Of a stretch of DNA of 64,000 nucleotides, positions 1-8,778 are shown piece by piece. The stretch is from assembly GCA_964493785.1 (NCBI GenBank), contig CAZBPM010000012.1, positions 62,001 through 126,000 on the forward strand. The letters are read 5' to 3'. This stretch comes from Hyphomicrobium_A sp964493785 (GTDB taxonomy: Bacteria > Pseudomonadota > Alphaproteobacteria > Rhizobiales > Hyphomicrobiaceae). Made by a program: the position numbers and the translations under genes. Below the pieces are notes generated by a model. That model searched no databases and was not told the DNA's origin. It was given only the letters and a program-made list of their open reading frames with translations. Numbering within the stretch: the first letter of the stretch is position 1; each line of letters starts with the position of its first letter.

Positions 1-785
1 ACCATCGCGGCGAGACCGGCAATCGAGATATCTCTGCCCGAGCCGACATTGATGTGCTCCCTGGCAGAGTAGTGGTGCATGATCAGCACCAGCGCATCGG
101 CGCAATCGTCAGCGTGCAGAAACTCGCGGAGCGGGGTGCCCGTGCCCCAGATCTCGATATCCCTGTCTCCGCACACCTTGGCTTCATGGGCCTTGCGTAA
201 CAGTGCCGGGATGACGTGGCTCGAATGAGGATCGTAATTGTCGCCGGGGCCGTAGAGATTGGCCGGCATGGCGGAGATGAAATCGCAGCCGTATTGGATA
301 CGGTACGCCTCGCACAGCTTTATGCCAGCAATCTTCGCCGTGGCATACCAGCTGTTGGTCGGCTCGAGCGGGCCGGTCAGCAGCGCATCTTCCCCGATCG
401 GCTGCGCGGCGAACTTCGGGTAGATGCACGACGAACCGAGGAACAGAAGCTTCTCGACGCCCGTGCTCCTCGCAGCCTCGATGATATTGGCCTCGATGAT
501 CAGGTTATCGTACAGGAACTCGGCTGGCCTTGTGTCGTTGGCGAGAATTCCACCGACGGTCGCCGCTGCCACAAAAACCGCCTGCGGCAGGGCTGCTGCC
601 ATCCAGCGCTCGACATCTGATTGACGGCGCAGGTCGACTTCCGACCGATCAACAGTGACGATGTTGCAGTTCTCATTGGCCAGTCGCCGCACCAAGGCCG
701 CTCCGACCATACCGCGGTGCCCAGCTACCCAGACACGTTTGCCGGCCAGTGAGTATTGGATTTCCGGCTGGCTCGGAAGCGTCAT
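1..785 (-). CDS. fcl: GDP-L-fucose synthase, partial (3' end outside window)
   Basis: Reading back from an ATG at 785 gives an uninterrupted frame to the window edge, about 261 residues. It makes GDP-L-fucose by 3,5-epimerising and NADPH-reducing the GDP-4-keto-6-deoxymannose supplied by Gmd. Visible marks of this SDR family are an N-terminal Rossmann loop AGHRGMVGAALVRRL, the segment AAATVGGILAND, the SSCIYPK serine region and the catalytic YATAK (YxxxK), followed by PANLYGPGDNYD. The start overlaps the gmd stop by one base (ATG 783-785, TGA 785-787), so the two are probably translationally coupled. The C-terminal substrate-binding part is cut off. The function is secure; only the end is unknown. 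Confidence 0.95.
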   Translation of the reverse strand, partial: MTLPSQPEIQYSLAGKRVWVAGHRGMVGAALVRRLANENCNIVTVDRSEVDLRRQSDVERWMAAALPQAVFVAAATVGGILANDTRPAEFLYDNLIIEANIIEAARSTGVEKLLFLGSSCIYPKFAAQPIGEDALLTGPLEPTNSWYATAKIAGIKLCEAYRIQYGCDFISAMPANLYGPGDNYDPHSSHVIPALLRKAHEAKVCGDRDIEIWGTGTPLREFLHADDCADALVLIMHHYSAREHINVGSGRDISIAGLAAM

Positions 786-1858
786 CACTGTGCGGTCCAG
801 TCGCTGCGCTGGCTGTCTCGCTCGACGATGCGGAGATCGTTGTCGACCATTTCCGCCACCAGTTCCTCAAAAGTCGTTCGTGACTGCCATCCTAGTTTTT
901 CGCGCGCCTTGGATGGATCCCCGACAATGGATTCCACCTCGGTCGGGCGGAAGTAGTTCTTGTCGACGAGAACCAATGGGTCGCCGGAAGCAGCGTCGAT
1001 GCCGACCTCGTCGGCTCCTTCGCCTTGCCATACGATCCTGCGCCCTACGTGCGCGAATGCATGCTCAGCAAACTCGCGCACAGAATGCGCGACGCCGGTG
1101 GCAAGAACGTAATCGTCGCCAACAGGCTGCTGCAGCATCAGCCACATGCCCTCGACGAAATCGCGCGCATGTCCCCAGTCGCGCTGAGCGTTCAGATTGC
1201 CGAGGTAGAGGCGCTCCTGCAATCCGCGCTCGATGGCCGCGACAGCGCGGGTGATCTTTCGCGTTACGAAGGTTTCGCCCCGCAACGGCCCCTCGTGATT
1301 GAAAAGAATTCCATTGGTCGCGTGTATTCCGTAGGCCTCGCGATAGTTGACGGTGATCCAATACGCATAGAGCTTTGCCGCACCATAGGGTGAGCGGGGA
1401 TAAAAGGGCGTCGTCTCTCGCTGCGGGACCTCTTGAGCCTTGCCGTAGAGTTCGGAAGTTGAGGCCTGGTAGAATCTGACGCGATCCTTGATCCCGAGGA
1501 TGCGGATCGCTTCCAGCAGGCGAAGCGTCCCTAGTCCGTCGGCATTGGCCGTATATTCTGGTGTCTCGAAGCTGACCTGGACGTGGCTTTGCGCAGCTAG
1601 ATTATAAATCTCGTCCGGCTGGTGCTCCTGGATCAGACGAATGAGATTGGTGGCATCCGTCATGTCTCCATAATGCATGAAGAACTCTGTCGGCCCCTCG
1701 TGCGGGTCGACGTAGATATCATCGACGCGGGCGGTGTTGAATGATGACGATCGACGTTTGACGCCGTGAACGCGGTAGCCCTTGCCTAGCAGAAACCGGG
1801 CGAGATAGGCGCCATCCTGGCCGGTGATTCCGGTTATGAGTGCTACTTTCTTGGACAA
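785..1858 (-). CDS. gmd: GDP-mannose 4,6-dehydratase
   Basis: Converts GDP-D-mannose to GDP-4-keto-6-deoxymannose, the first step to GDP-L-fucose in the cytoplasm. The protein begins SKKVALITGITGQDGAYLA (Rossmann loop), then carries the family hallmarks YNLAAQSHVQVSFE, FYQASTSELYG, YGAAKLYAYW (catalytic YxxxK) and NGILFNHEGPLRGETFVTRK. An upstream ATG at 1924 exists, but family members start right at SKK. A TTG at 1858 preceded by a GGGGGCG ribosome-binding site gives 357 residues, the normal size, so I prefer it. It is followed directly by fcl and is the penultimate gene seen of the fnlA-to-fcl operon. Confidence 0.95.
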   Translation of the reverse strand: MSKKVALITGITGQDGAYLARFLLGKGYRVHGVKRRSSSFNTARVDDIYVDPHEGPTEFFMHYGDMTDATNLIRLIQEHQPDEIYNLAAQSHVQVSFETPEYTANADGLGTLRLLEAIRILGIKDRVRFYQASTSELYGKAQEVPQRETTPFYPRSPYGAAKLYAYWITVNYREAYGIHATNGILFNHEGPLRGETFVTRKITRAVAAIERGLQERLYLGNLNAQRDWGHARDFVEGMWLMLQQPVGDDYVLATGVAHSVREFAEHAFAHVGRRIVWQGEGADEVGIDAASGDPLVLVDKNYFRPTEVESIVGDPSKAREKLGWQSRTTFEELVAEMVDNDLRIVERDSQRSDWTAQ

Positions 1859-1947
1859 AATCGCCCCCAATTCCTGCCGCCGCATCATAAGCCGCTTTGG
1901 AAAACGGCATACGCAAGCGGTCAAAGCGATCCGTCAATACGCGTCCG

Positions 1948-2880
1948 TCACATTGGCTGCAACCAAGCGCGGATCAAGTTTCGTATGCGCATGCCAGGCA
2001 GGCCGAGCAGCCCGTTCGCGAGCAACTTCAGATTGCGACGCCGCGTGGGCCAGAAAGGCCAATGAGCAGAGGCCTTCTTGAGGCTCAGCCACGCGCGATG
2101 ATGCGAGCCAGCAAGCAGGTGCAGGCGGGCGGTCAGGACCATCGCATTTGCGAAAGCGCGATGCCGATACCGCATGAGCGGCTCAGGGACGTCTGCGCGC
2201 GCGAAGAAGCTGTTGATCGCGATTTCGTACTCGGCGATGCGGTCATCGCTCGGCGCCGCAAAAGTCTGCGAAGCCTCGTGAACGCGAAATCGCGCGAGGG
2301 GCACCGGGTGACGGCGGATTTCTCCGCAGAGCCCTGCGCGAAGGATGAACTCCCAATCCGGTATCTGCCGCAGCCCGACATTCCAACCGCCGACTTGGTC
2401 CAACAGCGATCGTCGAAACAAGGCCCCGGGACCTACCGGGCAATTGCCGTCGATAAGTACATCGGCGTGGCTGAATTCCGGTGCGCGGACACGCTCCAAG
2501 TTTCTTCCAATCGAGTCTATCAGCCAATAGTCAGGATAGACCATGACGCATTCCGGAAACGCCTGCAGAACCTCCACAAGCTGCTCGACGGCGCGAGGTT
2601 CGAGCCGGTCGTCGGCACTAACGTAGCCAATGAGAGATCCTTCGGCTTCATTCCAGGCGCGATTGAGGCTCGCCGACTGGCCGCGGTTATCCTGCGACTG
2701 CAGACAGACAGCGCCGGTGTATCGAGAGAGTATCTCGCTCGTGCCATCGGTGGATCCGTCATCGACGGCGATGACTTGGAGGTTGGAGTAGCTCTGCGCC
2801 AGTACGCTATCGAGCGCCTCGGCGAGGTACTTCTCGCCATTGTAAACCGGCACTACGATGCTCACTCGAGGATTGGTCAT
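1948..2880 (-). CDS. Family 2 glycosyltransferase
   Basis: A 310-residue GT-A enzyme that would add one sugar to the lipid-linked repeat unit on the cytoplasmic face. The N terminus VSIVVPVYNGEKYLAEALDS and the VIAVDDGSTDGT nucleotide-binding segment are textbook GT2. VSADDRLEP (about residues 85-95) is the metal-binding D-x-D region and QIPDWEF the usual acceptor-side acidic motif. The start at 2880 is chosen because ATG overlaps the flippase stop (ATGA), although the frame stays open upstream to 3474; that extension is the antisense-like shadow of wzx. The sugar transferred cannot be told from sequence; fucose or FucNAc donors are made by neighbours. Confidence 0.9.
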   Translation of the reverse strand: MTNPRVSIVVPVYNGEKYLAEALDSVLAQSYSNLQVIAVDDGSTDGTSEILSRYTGAVCLQSQDNRGQSASLNRAWNEAEGSLIGYVSADDRLEPRAVEQLVEVLQAFPECVMVYPDYWLIDSIGRNLERVRAPEFSHADVLIDGNCPVGPGALFRRSLLDQVGGWNVGLRQIPDWEFILRAGLCGEIRRHPVPLARFRVHEASQTFAAPSDDRIAEYEIAINSFFARADVPEPLMRYRHRAFANAMVLTARLHLLAGSHHRAWLSLKKASAHWPFWPTRRRNLKLLANGLLGLPGMRIRNLIRAWLQPM

Positions 2881-4223
2881 GCCAATTGCCTCAGAGTTCG
2901 AAATGGATGGAGCATCGCGACGGGATCCGCCGCCGTAAGCAATCCCAGTTGCCTGCGAACGGTCCAGCACATCATTATACTTTGTGCCGCGAGCGCCGAA
3001 GCCGCGGCGATGGCGACACCTGTTGCGCCGAAACGAGATCCAAGACCCCATGCCAGAAGGCACATGGCGCCACCGCAGGCCATGGTGATCCATAACATTT
3101 CGCGCTGACGACCGGTCATCAGCAGAGTGTATCCGGCCGAGCCGCAAAGCACGTTGACGCACTGTCCTGCCGCGAGAATTCCGAGAAGCTCGCTGGCCTC
3201 CCGATAGGCGGGACCAAACAACAAGCCGAGTATCCAAGGCCCGCAAACGGCAAATGCGAATAACGCAACGAGGGCCGGGATTGCTGCGGCGGCGGCCGAA
3301 CTGCGCAGGATCACTTCGAGGCGTTGCGTCTGTCCCAGTGCATAGTGCTCGCTGATGACGGGGATGAGAGCCGCGTTGAGCACGAGCAAAGGCATCGTCA
3401 TGAGCTGGGTTAGTCGCATGGCGGCGCCATACAGAGAGACGGCGTGGCTGTCGGCAAGCTGATTGAGCACCCAAAGGTCAGCCTGGCTTAGGATGACGAG
3501 CACCACATTGGCGCCCCAGAACGGAAGTGACATCGCCGCTGTCGCACGAAGGTTCAGGCTGCCGCCTGTTGGAATACGCCGCATGATGCGATGGAGGTCC
3601 AGCCCGGCGATCGCTGCTGCGAGCAGAGCGGCCAAAGCCGCCAGCGCGACTATGCTTTGCACCGACGCGAGAGCGCCCAGGAAAAACACGGCAAAGCTCG
3701 CAATATAAATGAGGCTGCCACAGAGTCCGCCGTAGATGGACGCCCGAAGGATGTCGTGCATTCCCCGAAACGCCTCGCCGATCGTGCTCTGCAGCGCCAG
3801 GCCGACGGTCCATGCAAAAAGCATAACCAGCAGTGCCGGTGAAAGAGCCATCACCAGCAAGCGCGAAAGCAGTTCCTCGGTGACTGGAAGAGACAAGACG
3901 GCGGCGAAGCTCAGGGAAGCCAAAGCCAGGATGGTGAGTGAAGCGAATAATGCTCGCTTGGCCCGATCCGGCGCCTTCAAAGCTAGAGCTTCCGACACAA
4001 GGCGAACGACGGTCAGATTCAAGCCACAGCCGACGACGACCGCCGCGATGGAGCAAAAGCTGTAGAGCACAAAGTAACGGCCGACGTCGGCCGGACTGAG
4101 CAGTCGGGTCACGCCGACGATCACGAAAAAACTCGCCGTCGCCGCGGCAAGTTTGATGACGAGCGACGCACCGCTGTTACGAAGAATGCTTTTTCTTTCG
4201 GGAATGTTCAAAAGCGCTGTCAT
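2877..4223 (-). CDS. Wzx-type polysaccharide flippase
   Basis: A 448-residue polytopic membrane protein with roughly a dozen hydrophobic segments spread evenly, of the MATE/MOP flippase superfamily (polysaccharide biosynthesis protein). Such proteins move undecaprenyl-linked repeat units across the inner membrane for Wzy polymerisation. The N terminus (FVIVGVTRLLSPADVGRYFV) has the conserved segment typical of Wzx/RfbX, where the first helix is followed by an L-x-x-x-D-x-G-x-Y/F motif. It lies between the WbuB-like transferase and a GT2, overlapping each by four bases, as expected for an O-antigen or capsule operon. A separate ABC exporter is encoded at about 20 kb, so this locus may use more than one export route. 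Confidence 0.88.
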   Translation of the reverse strand: MTALLNIPERKSILRNSGASLVIKLAAATASFFVIVGVTRLLSPADVGRYFVLYSFCSIAAVVVGCGLNLTVVRLVSEALALKAPDRAKRALFASLTILALASLSFAAVLSLPVTEELLSRLLVMALSPALLVMLFAWTVGLALQSTIGEAFRGMHDILRASIYGGLCGSLIYIASFAVFFLGALASVQSIVALAALAALLAAAIAGLDLHRIMRRIPTGGSLNLRATAAMSLPFWGANVVLVILSQADLWVLNQLADSHAVSLYGAAMRLTQLMTMPLLVLNAALIPVISEHYALGQTQRLEVILRSSAAAAAIPALVALFAFAVCGPWILGLLFGPAYREASELLGILAAGQCVNVLCGSAGYTLLMTGRQREMLWITMACGGAMCLLAWGLGSRFGATGVAIAAASALAAQSIMMCWTVRRQLGLLTAADPVAMLHPFRTLRQLA

Positions 4224-5434
4224 CTCGGCGTACTCAGCAGCTGCTCGAGACGATCGACGATGCGGTGAAAGTCGAACTCGCGCTTGTTATACGCCCGGCC
4301 GGCCTCACCCATGCGTCGCCGTTCGTCGGGCGATAGGTTCATCATGCTGGTCACACCGTCGGCCAACCCCGAGCTGTCGCCTGCATCGCAGACGTAACCC
4401 GCACCGGACTCGCGCAGTATTCGGGCCCCTTCGCCATTGAGCATACCGACTATGGGGATCCCCGAGGCAAGGTAGGTTTGCACCTTGCTCGGCACCGTCA
4501 GTTCGAACGCGCGTTCGTTCTTCAGTGACACCAGAAGTGCGTCGGCGCGGCTGTAGAGCCCGGGCATGTCCCGCTGCGGGAAGCGACCCAACAAAGTGAC
4601 CCTATTATCCAACCCACGCAGGGCCAGCTGTTCCCGAATCCAATCCTCTCGTCTGCCATCGCCGACGAGATACCAGTGCAGGTCGTTGCGGTGCTCCAAC
4701 GAAGCTACGGCGTCTAGCACCGCCGGGAAGTCCTGAGATTCTCCGAGATTGCCGAAGTAGTAGACGGAAAACGGCGTGTGCCCGTTCATGGGACGATCTG
4801 CGGGTTCGTCGACGTCGCCCTCTGCACCAGGCTGGGCCCAGTTTGGGACGTGGGTAATCGGAATGCCGGGCTTCACTCGCGGGCGCAATCTATCCAGGAA
4901 TGCGCGAGACTGCACGAGTATGTGGTCGGTGTGTGCGTATATGGCGCCCATCAGGAAAGAGACGCTGCTTAAAATAAACGGGGAGCGAACGCCGCCGGCG
5001 GCCTCGAGAGAATCCGGCCAGAGGTCCTGGATCCAAAGGAAGATCGGTGCGCGCTTGAGGTAGCGCAGAACCACACCCGGGAAGCCGATCGTCGCTGGGC
5101 TGATTTGATTCACGAGAATGGCGTCGAAAGATCGACCTCGCATGCGCAGCGCGCCCAATGTCGCCGCAGACATCGCGAAGCTCACGTAGTTCGCGATGAG
5201 CGATAAACCGCCTTTGCCGCGTGGAAACAGTGGCACGCGCACTATCTCAACGTTGCCCAGCCGTGCGAAAGCGTCTGGGTTGTCGCGATACTCCGGGTAG
5301 TTTGCCCTCTGCGGGTAACTCGGCCAGCCGGTCAGGACGCATATTTTATGGCCGCGCCGGTCGAGCTCCGTCACAAGGTCATTGATGCGGAACTCCTCCG
5401 GCCAGAAGTATTGGGTGAGGATCAGGAGACGCAT
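4220..5434 (-). CDS. GT4 glycosyltransferase, WbuB-like N-acetyl-L-fucosamine transferase
   Basis: A 404-residue GT-B enzyme. The start MRLLILTQYFWPEEFRIND, followed by the VLTGWPSYP segment, is characteristic of the WbuB family, which transfers L-FucNAc (EC 2.4.1.- class, GT4). The C-terminal half has the donor-site motifs YFGNLGESQDFP, LVGDGRRED and a GIPIVGMLNGEGARIL stretch. The ATG at 5434 follows a strong GGGGGTAGGT ribosome-binding site and sits two bases after the fnlC stop; the alternative start six codons upstream would overlap fnlC. Since fnlABC just upstream make UDP-L-FucNAc, the donor assignment is well supported by context but not proven. Confidence 0.88.
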   Translation of the reverse strand: MRLLILTQYFWPEEFRINDLVTELDRRGHKICVLTGWPSYPQRANYPEYRDNPDAFARLGNVEIVRVPLFPRGKGGLSLIANYVSFAMSAATLGALRMRGRSFDAILVNQISPATIGFPGVVLRYLKRAPIFLWIQDLWPDSLEAAGGVRSPFILSSVSFLMGAIYAHTDHILVQSRAFLDRLRPRVKPGIPITHVPNWAQPGAEGDVDEPADRPMNGHTPFSVYYFGNLGESQDFPAVLDAVASLEHRNDLHWYLVGDGRREDWIREQLALRGLDNRVTLLGRFPQRDMPGLYSRADALLVSLKNERAFELTVPSKVQTYLASGIPIVGMLNGEGARILRESGAGYVCDAGDSSGLADGVTSMMNLSPDERRRMGEAGRAYNKREFDFHRIVDRLEQLLSTPR

Positions 5435-5436
5435 AC

Positions 5437-6561
5437 CTACCCCCTGCGCCATACCGTTCGATTTACGTAGTCGGTGTAGCTGTGGATGATGCGGACGACC
5501 TTCGCCGAGACGTTATCGGAGGAATAGTCGCCCACTAAACTCAACAGCCGCTCGTCTCCGGTTGGCTGGCGCGCGAGGATGGCGAGTCCCCGCAGCAAGC
5601 GATGCAGATCCAGCCCGACCATCATGACGGCGCCTTCCTCCATGCCCTCGCTTCGCTCATGTGTCTCGCGAAGGTTGAGTGCACGGAGATTCAGTATCGA
5701 GGCTTCCTCAGTTATGGTTCCGCTGTCTGATAGAACTGCGCGTGCGTTGATCTGAAGCCAGATGTAGTCGAGAAATCCAAGCGGCTTGATGAGCCGGACA
5801 CCTTCGTGAAAGGTGAGGCCGTGCGTATCGATCCTTGCGCGCGTGCGGGGATGGGTCGACACGATGACCGGCGCTTCTTGCGCGAGGTGGTTGATGATCT
5901 CGGCGAGGCGCGCCAACTGTCGAGGGTTGTCGACGTTTTCCTCGCGATGGGCGCTGACGAGATAATACCCGCGTGCCGGCACACCAAGCGTCTCAAGGAT
6001 CTTGGATCGCTCGATCCGTTCTCGGTAATAGAGAAGCACCTCTCTCAGCGGACTGCCGGTCTTGATAACGCGATCGGGAGAGCATCCTTCCCGCAGCAGA
6101 CACTCGCGCGCGAGGCTGCTGTAGGTCAGGTTGACGTCGGCAATGTGGTCCACAATTTTGCGATTGATCTCCTCTGGTACGCGCTCGTCGTAGCAACGGT
6201 TGCCTGCCTCCATATGAAAGATTGGGATCTTCCGTCGCTTTGCCGCAATCGTCGCCAGCGCGCTGTTGGTGTCTCCCAATACCAGGACAGCATCCGGGGC
6301 AACCTTCTCCAGCAGCGGATCGATGGTGGAAATCACTTGCCCGATTGTTGCAGCAGCGGTCGGGCGGGCTGCATCGAGGAAATGATCCGGACGTCGTACA
6401 TCGAGCTCAGTGAAAAAGATCTCGTTCAGCTCGTAGTCGTAGTTCTGTCCCGTATGAACGACGCAATGATCACAGAACTCGTCGAGCACCGCGATAATGC
6501 GCGACAAGCGGATGATCTCGGGCCGAGTGCCGAGGATCGTCATGACCTTGAGACGGTTCAT
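5437..6561 (-). CDS. fnlC: UDP-2-acetamido-2,6-dideoxy-L-talose 2-epimerase (UDP-L-FucNAc synthase)
   Basis: A 374-residue member of the non-hydrolysing UDP-GlcNAc 2-epimerase family (WecB fold). It ends the three-enzyme route to UDP-N-acetyl-L-fucosamine. LGTRPEIIRLSRI near the N terminus, HTGQNYDYELNEIFF, LVLGDTNSALA, HMEAGNRCYDERVPEE and VSAHREENVD match FnlC/WbjD more closely than WecB, because the second motif is the FnlC-type NYDYELNEIFF. The start at 6561 overlaps the fnlB stop by four bases; the upstream extension to 6642 is part of the fnlB frame shadow. Order fnlA-fnlB-fnlC is the same as in known FucNAc-producing O-antigen loci. Confidence 0.92.
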   Translation of the reverse strand: MNRLKVMTILGTRPEIIRLSRIIAVLDEFCDHCVVHTGQNYDYELNEIFFTELDVRRPDHFLDAARPTAAATIGQVISTIDPLLEKVAPDAVLVLGDTNSALATIAAKRRKIPIFHMEAGNRCYDERVPEEINRKIVDHIADVNLTYSSLARECLLREGCSPDRVIKTGSPLREVLLYYRERIERSKILETLGVPARGYYLVSAHREENVDNPRQLARLAEIINHLAQEAPVIVSTHPRTRARIDTHGLTFHEGVRLIKPLGFLDYIWLQINARAVLSDSGTITEEASILNLRALNLRETHERSEGMEEGAVMMVGLDLHRLLRGLAILARQPTGDERLLSLVGDYSSDNVSAKVVRIIHSYTDYVNRTVWRRG

Positions 6562-7448
6562 GCTTCCTTGGTTCCGGCTTTGAGGTGGAATGCAGAGTGC
6601 TCGACGAAATCGCGGTGCATTTCGGCAATCAGATTTTCCCAAGCAGGCGGGTGATAGTTCAGGCGTTGGCGGAGGCGGCTTGAATCAAGCGCGCGATTCA
6701 GACGCGGCTCTTCGCACCGCGTGATCTCGACATCATGCCGATAGGCGGCCGCTACGAGGCGCAGCAGCCGGTCTTTATCTATGGGTTCGCCACTGAGGTG
6801 AAACAGCCCACCCAAGCTATCGTCCGGCAGCACATGCTGTTCGACAATGCGCGCTATCTCGGTTGCAGGCAGACCAGAAAAGATCACGCCCGCATATCCA
6901 GATACGCGTCCCTTCGTGCTGAGAAACCAGTCGATGAGGCTGTGGTGGTTGGCCATCTCATGTCCGATGATCGAAGTCCTCAGTGTCAGGTGGCCACCAT
7001 AGTCGACCTCGCCGAGGCGTTTGGAGCGGCCGTAGAGGTCGTCAGCGTCGGACGGATCGTCCTCTCGGTAGTTGCCCCTGGAGCCTGAGAATACGCAGTC
7101 GGTTGAGAAGTGGATGAGGCGGCTGCCGATACCAGTGCACAAGTGCGCGAGCTGGTGTGGAAACAGGGAATTCACCGATATGGCCAACCGCGGATCGTTC
7201 GCCGCGGCACGCTGCTTGATCAACCCTACGCAGTTGATCACGACATCTGGCCGGACGGTTCCCAGCACTTCGAGAAGCTTTGCGTCGTCTCCTACGTCGA
7301 GGCCACAATGAATAGTCGCTGCCCCCGCCGCCGGGCTGGCGGTCGCAGCGCGAATAGTGCCGTGGACGGCATAGCCTCTATTGGTACTCAACCGCCGGAG
7401 CAGCGTATTGCCCAGCATCCCATTGGCGCCCAGGATCAACAGTTTGCG
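6558..7448 (-). CDS. fnlB: UDP-2-acetamido-2,6-dideoxy-L-talose synthesis reductase
   Basis: A 296-residue SDR of the RmlD/WbjC type. It epimerises and reduces the 4-keto sugar made by FnlA, giving UDP-2-acetamido-2,6-dideoxy-L-talose. Motifs: MRKLLILGANGMLG (Rossmann), VVINCVGLIKQR, IHFSTDCVFSGSRGNY and YGRSKRLGE, the last holding the catalytic YxxxK. The start at 7448 lies 71 bases inside the 3' end of fnlA, an unusually long overlap caused by a C-terminal extension of FnlA. The next gene fnlC begins in the stop codon. Cytoplasmic enzyme. Confidence 0.9.
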   Translation of the reverse strand, partial: RKLLILGANGMLGNTLLRRLSTNRGYAVHGTIRAATASPAAGAATIHCGLDVGDDAKLLEVLGTVRPDVVINCVGLIKQRAAANDPRLAISVNSLFPHQLAHLCTGIGSRLIHFSTDCVFSGSRGNYREDDPSDADDLYGRSKRLGEVDYGGHLTLRTSIIGHEMANHHSLIDWFLSTKGRVSGYAGVIFSGLPATEIARIVEQHVLPDDSLGGLFHLSGEPIDKDRLLRLVAAAYRHDVEITRCEEPRLNRALDSSRLRQRLNYHPPAWENLIAEMHRDFVEHSAFHLKAGTKEA

Positions 7449-8487
7449 CATTCTCTGCCCACAAGCTGACAGCCTTTTCACCCAATGCGGAGCGGATGAG
7501 TGGTAGGCCAAGAAGCATTTTCCTGATCCCGGCCAGGTCTAGCTGCTGCGTGTTATCCGAGTTGAAGTCGGTTGCCGCGGTGATCGACTGCTCGCCCTTC
7601 TCGAAATATTTTTCGTAGTTGAGGTCGCGAGAGTCCGAGCGAAGGCGATAGTAGCGGCCTTGATCCTCAGCGGTGGCCATTTCTTCGCGACTGAGCAGCG
7701 TTTCACTGCGCTTTTCGCCGTGGCGTGTACCGATGATCTTGATTGGATGGTTCGGCACGCCGAACAACTGGCAGATTGCGCGAGCCAGCGCTCCGATGGT
7801 GGCCGCCCGGGCCTTCTGAATGTAGGTGTCACCGCTCGAGCCGCGCTGAAGAGCAAAGATGACGAGGTCTACAGCCTCGTCGAGCGTCATCAGGAAGCGA
7901 GACATGTTCGGATCCGTCACCGTCAGCGGCTCGCCACGCTGCAGCTGCTCGACAAACAGCGGGATCACCGAACCGCGTGATCCCATCACGTTCCCGTAAC
8001 GGGTGGTGCAAACGGTGGTTTGAGAGTTAGCGAATTCGCGTGACTTGGCGATGATGACCTTTTCCATAAGCGCCTTGGATGCGCCCATGGCATTGACCGG
8101 ATAGACCGCTTTGTCGGTGCTCAGGCAGACTACCTTTCCGACGCGAGACGCCTCAGCAGCATTGAGCACGTTCTCGGTCCCGAGCACGTTGGTCCTTACT
8201 GCTTCGATCGGGTAGAATTCGCACGAAGGAACTTGCTTGAGCGCGGCGGCGTGGAAGACGAAGTCGACCCCGCGCATAGCCCTCATGATGCTCGACTCAT
8301 CGCGGACATCGCCGAGATAGAAATGCAGCCTCGCGTTCGCATAATGCAGACGCATGTCATGCTGCTTCTTCTCATCGCGGCTGAATATGCGGATCTCGCG
8401 CAAGCCGCTGTTGATCACTTTGTCCAGCATAGCTGTGCCGAACGAGCCCGTGCCCCCGGTGATGAGCAGACACTTGTTGTGAAACAT
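7378..8487 (-). CDS. fnlA: UDP-GlcNAc 4,6-dehydratase/5-epimerase (inverting)
   Basis: First enzyme of UDP-L-FucNAc synthesis and first gene of the minus-strand polysaccharide operon. It belongs to the FlaA1/WbjB/CapE branch of SDRs: LLITGGTGSFG Rossmann loop, FSRDEKKQHDMR, HAAALKQVPSCE, LSTDKAVYPVNAMGASK, with the SxxxMxxxK version of the active site (ASKALMEKV) in place of YxxxK, then TRYGNVMGSRGSVIP. At 369 residues it is longer than usual FnlA (about 345); the surplus is the C-terminal tail that overlaps fnlB. ATG at 8487 has a GGGGGGAGA ribosome-binding site immediately upstream. The 290-base region to the left of the sulfotransferase should contain the operon promoter. Confidence 0.94.
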   Translation of the reverse strand: MFHNKCLLITGGTGSFGTAMLDKVINSGLREIRIFSRDEKKQHDMRLHYANARLHFYLGDVRDESSIMRAMRGVDFVFHAAALKQVPSCEFYPIEAVRTNVLGTENVLNAAEASRVGKVVCLSTDKAVYPVNAMGASKALMEKVIIAKSREFANSQTTVCTTRYGNVMGSRGSVIPLFVEQLQRGEPLTVTDPNMSRFLMTLDEAVDLVIFALQRGSSGDTYIQKARAATIGALARAICQLFGVPNHPIKIIGTRHGEKRSETLLSREEMATAEDQGRYYRLRSDSRDLNYEKYFEKGEQSITAATDFNSDNTQQLDLAGIRKMLLGLPLIRSALGEKAVSLWAENAQTVDPGRQWDAGQYAAPAVEYQ

Positions 8488-8778
8488 TCTCCCCCCAATC
8501 CGAGCAGCAAACTGCCGACACTAGAGGTGCAGCTATCGGAACGAGACGAGTGGGCGACGGCGTGACCCACTCTGGCTTGCCGGAAGAGAGATACGCGAGA
8601 ATTGACCTGAGCCTCAGTTGTTTCGACTAGTGCTCCCCAGGTTTGTTTCCGATCGGTTGAATAACGCAATAAATCTCGCCCGGTGATTGTTGGGCCGGCG
8701 ATGCTGCAGCGATCGACAAGCGTGTCGTGAGCCGCCGATTGACGGTTCGGCTTTGCCTTACTGTCCCGTGATATACGT
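8488..8778. promoter_or_regulatory. Intergenic region with presumed fnlA operon promoter
   Basis: About 290 bases without a credible gene between the sulfotransferase stop and the fnlA start, both on the minus strand. Only short low-quality frames are present. It must hold the promoter of the fnlA-to-fcl operon or its upstream leader. I see no convincing JUMPstart/ops element and cannot place -35 and -10 boxes with confidence. Confidence 0.4.

Noticed and set aside
1897..3108. Plus-strand open frame of 403 residues opposite the GT2 and wzx genes
   Set aside because: It is antisense to two clear genes, has no ribosome-binding site or domain, and arises from high GC content.
5806..6654. Plus-strand frame of 282 residues opposite fnlC
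   Set aside because: Fully antisense to a strongly supported epimerase with intact motifs.
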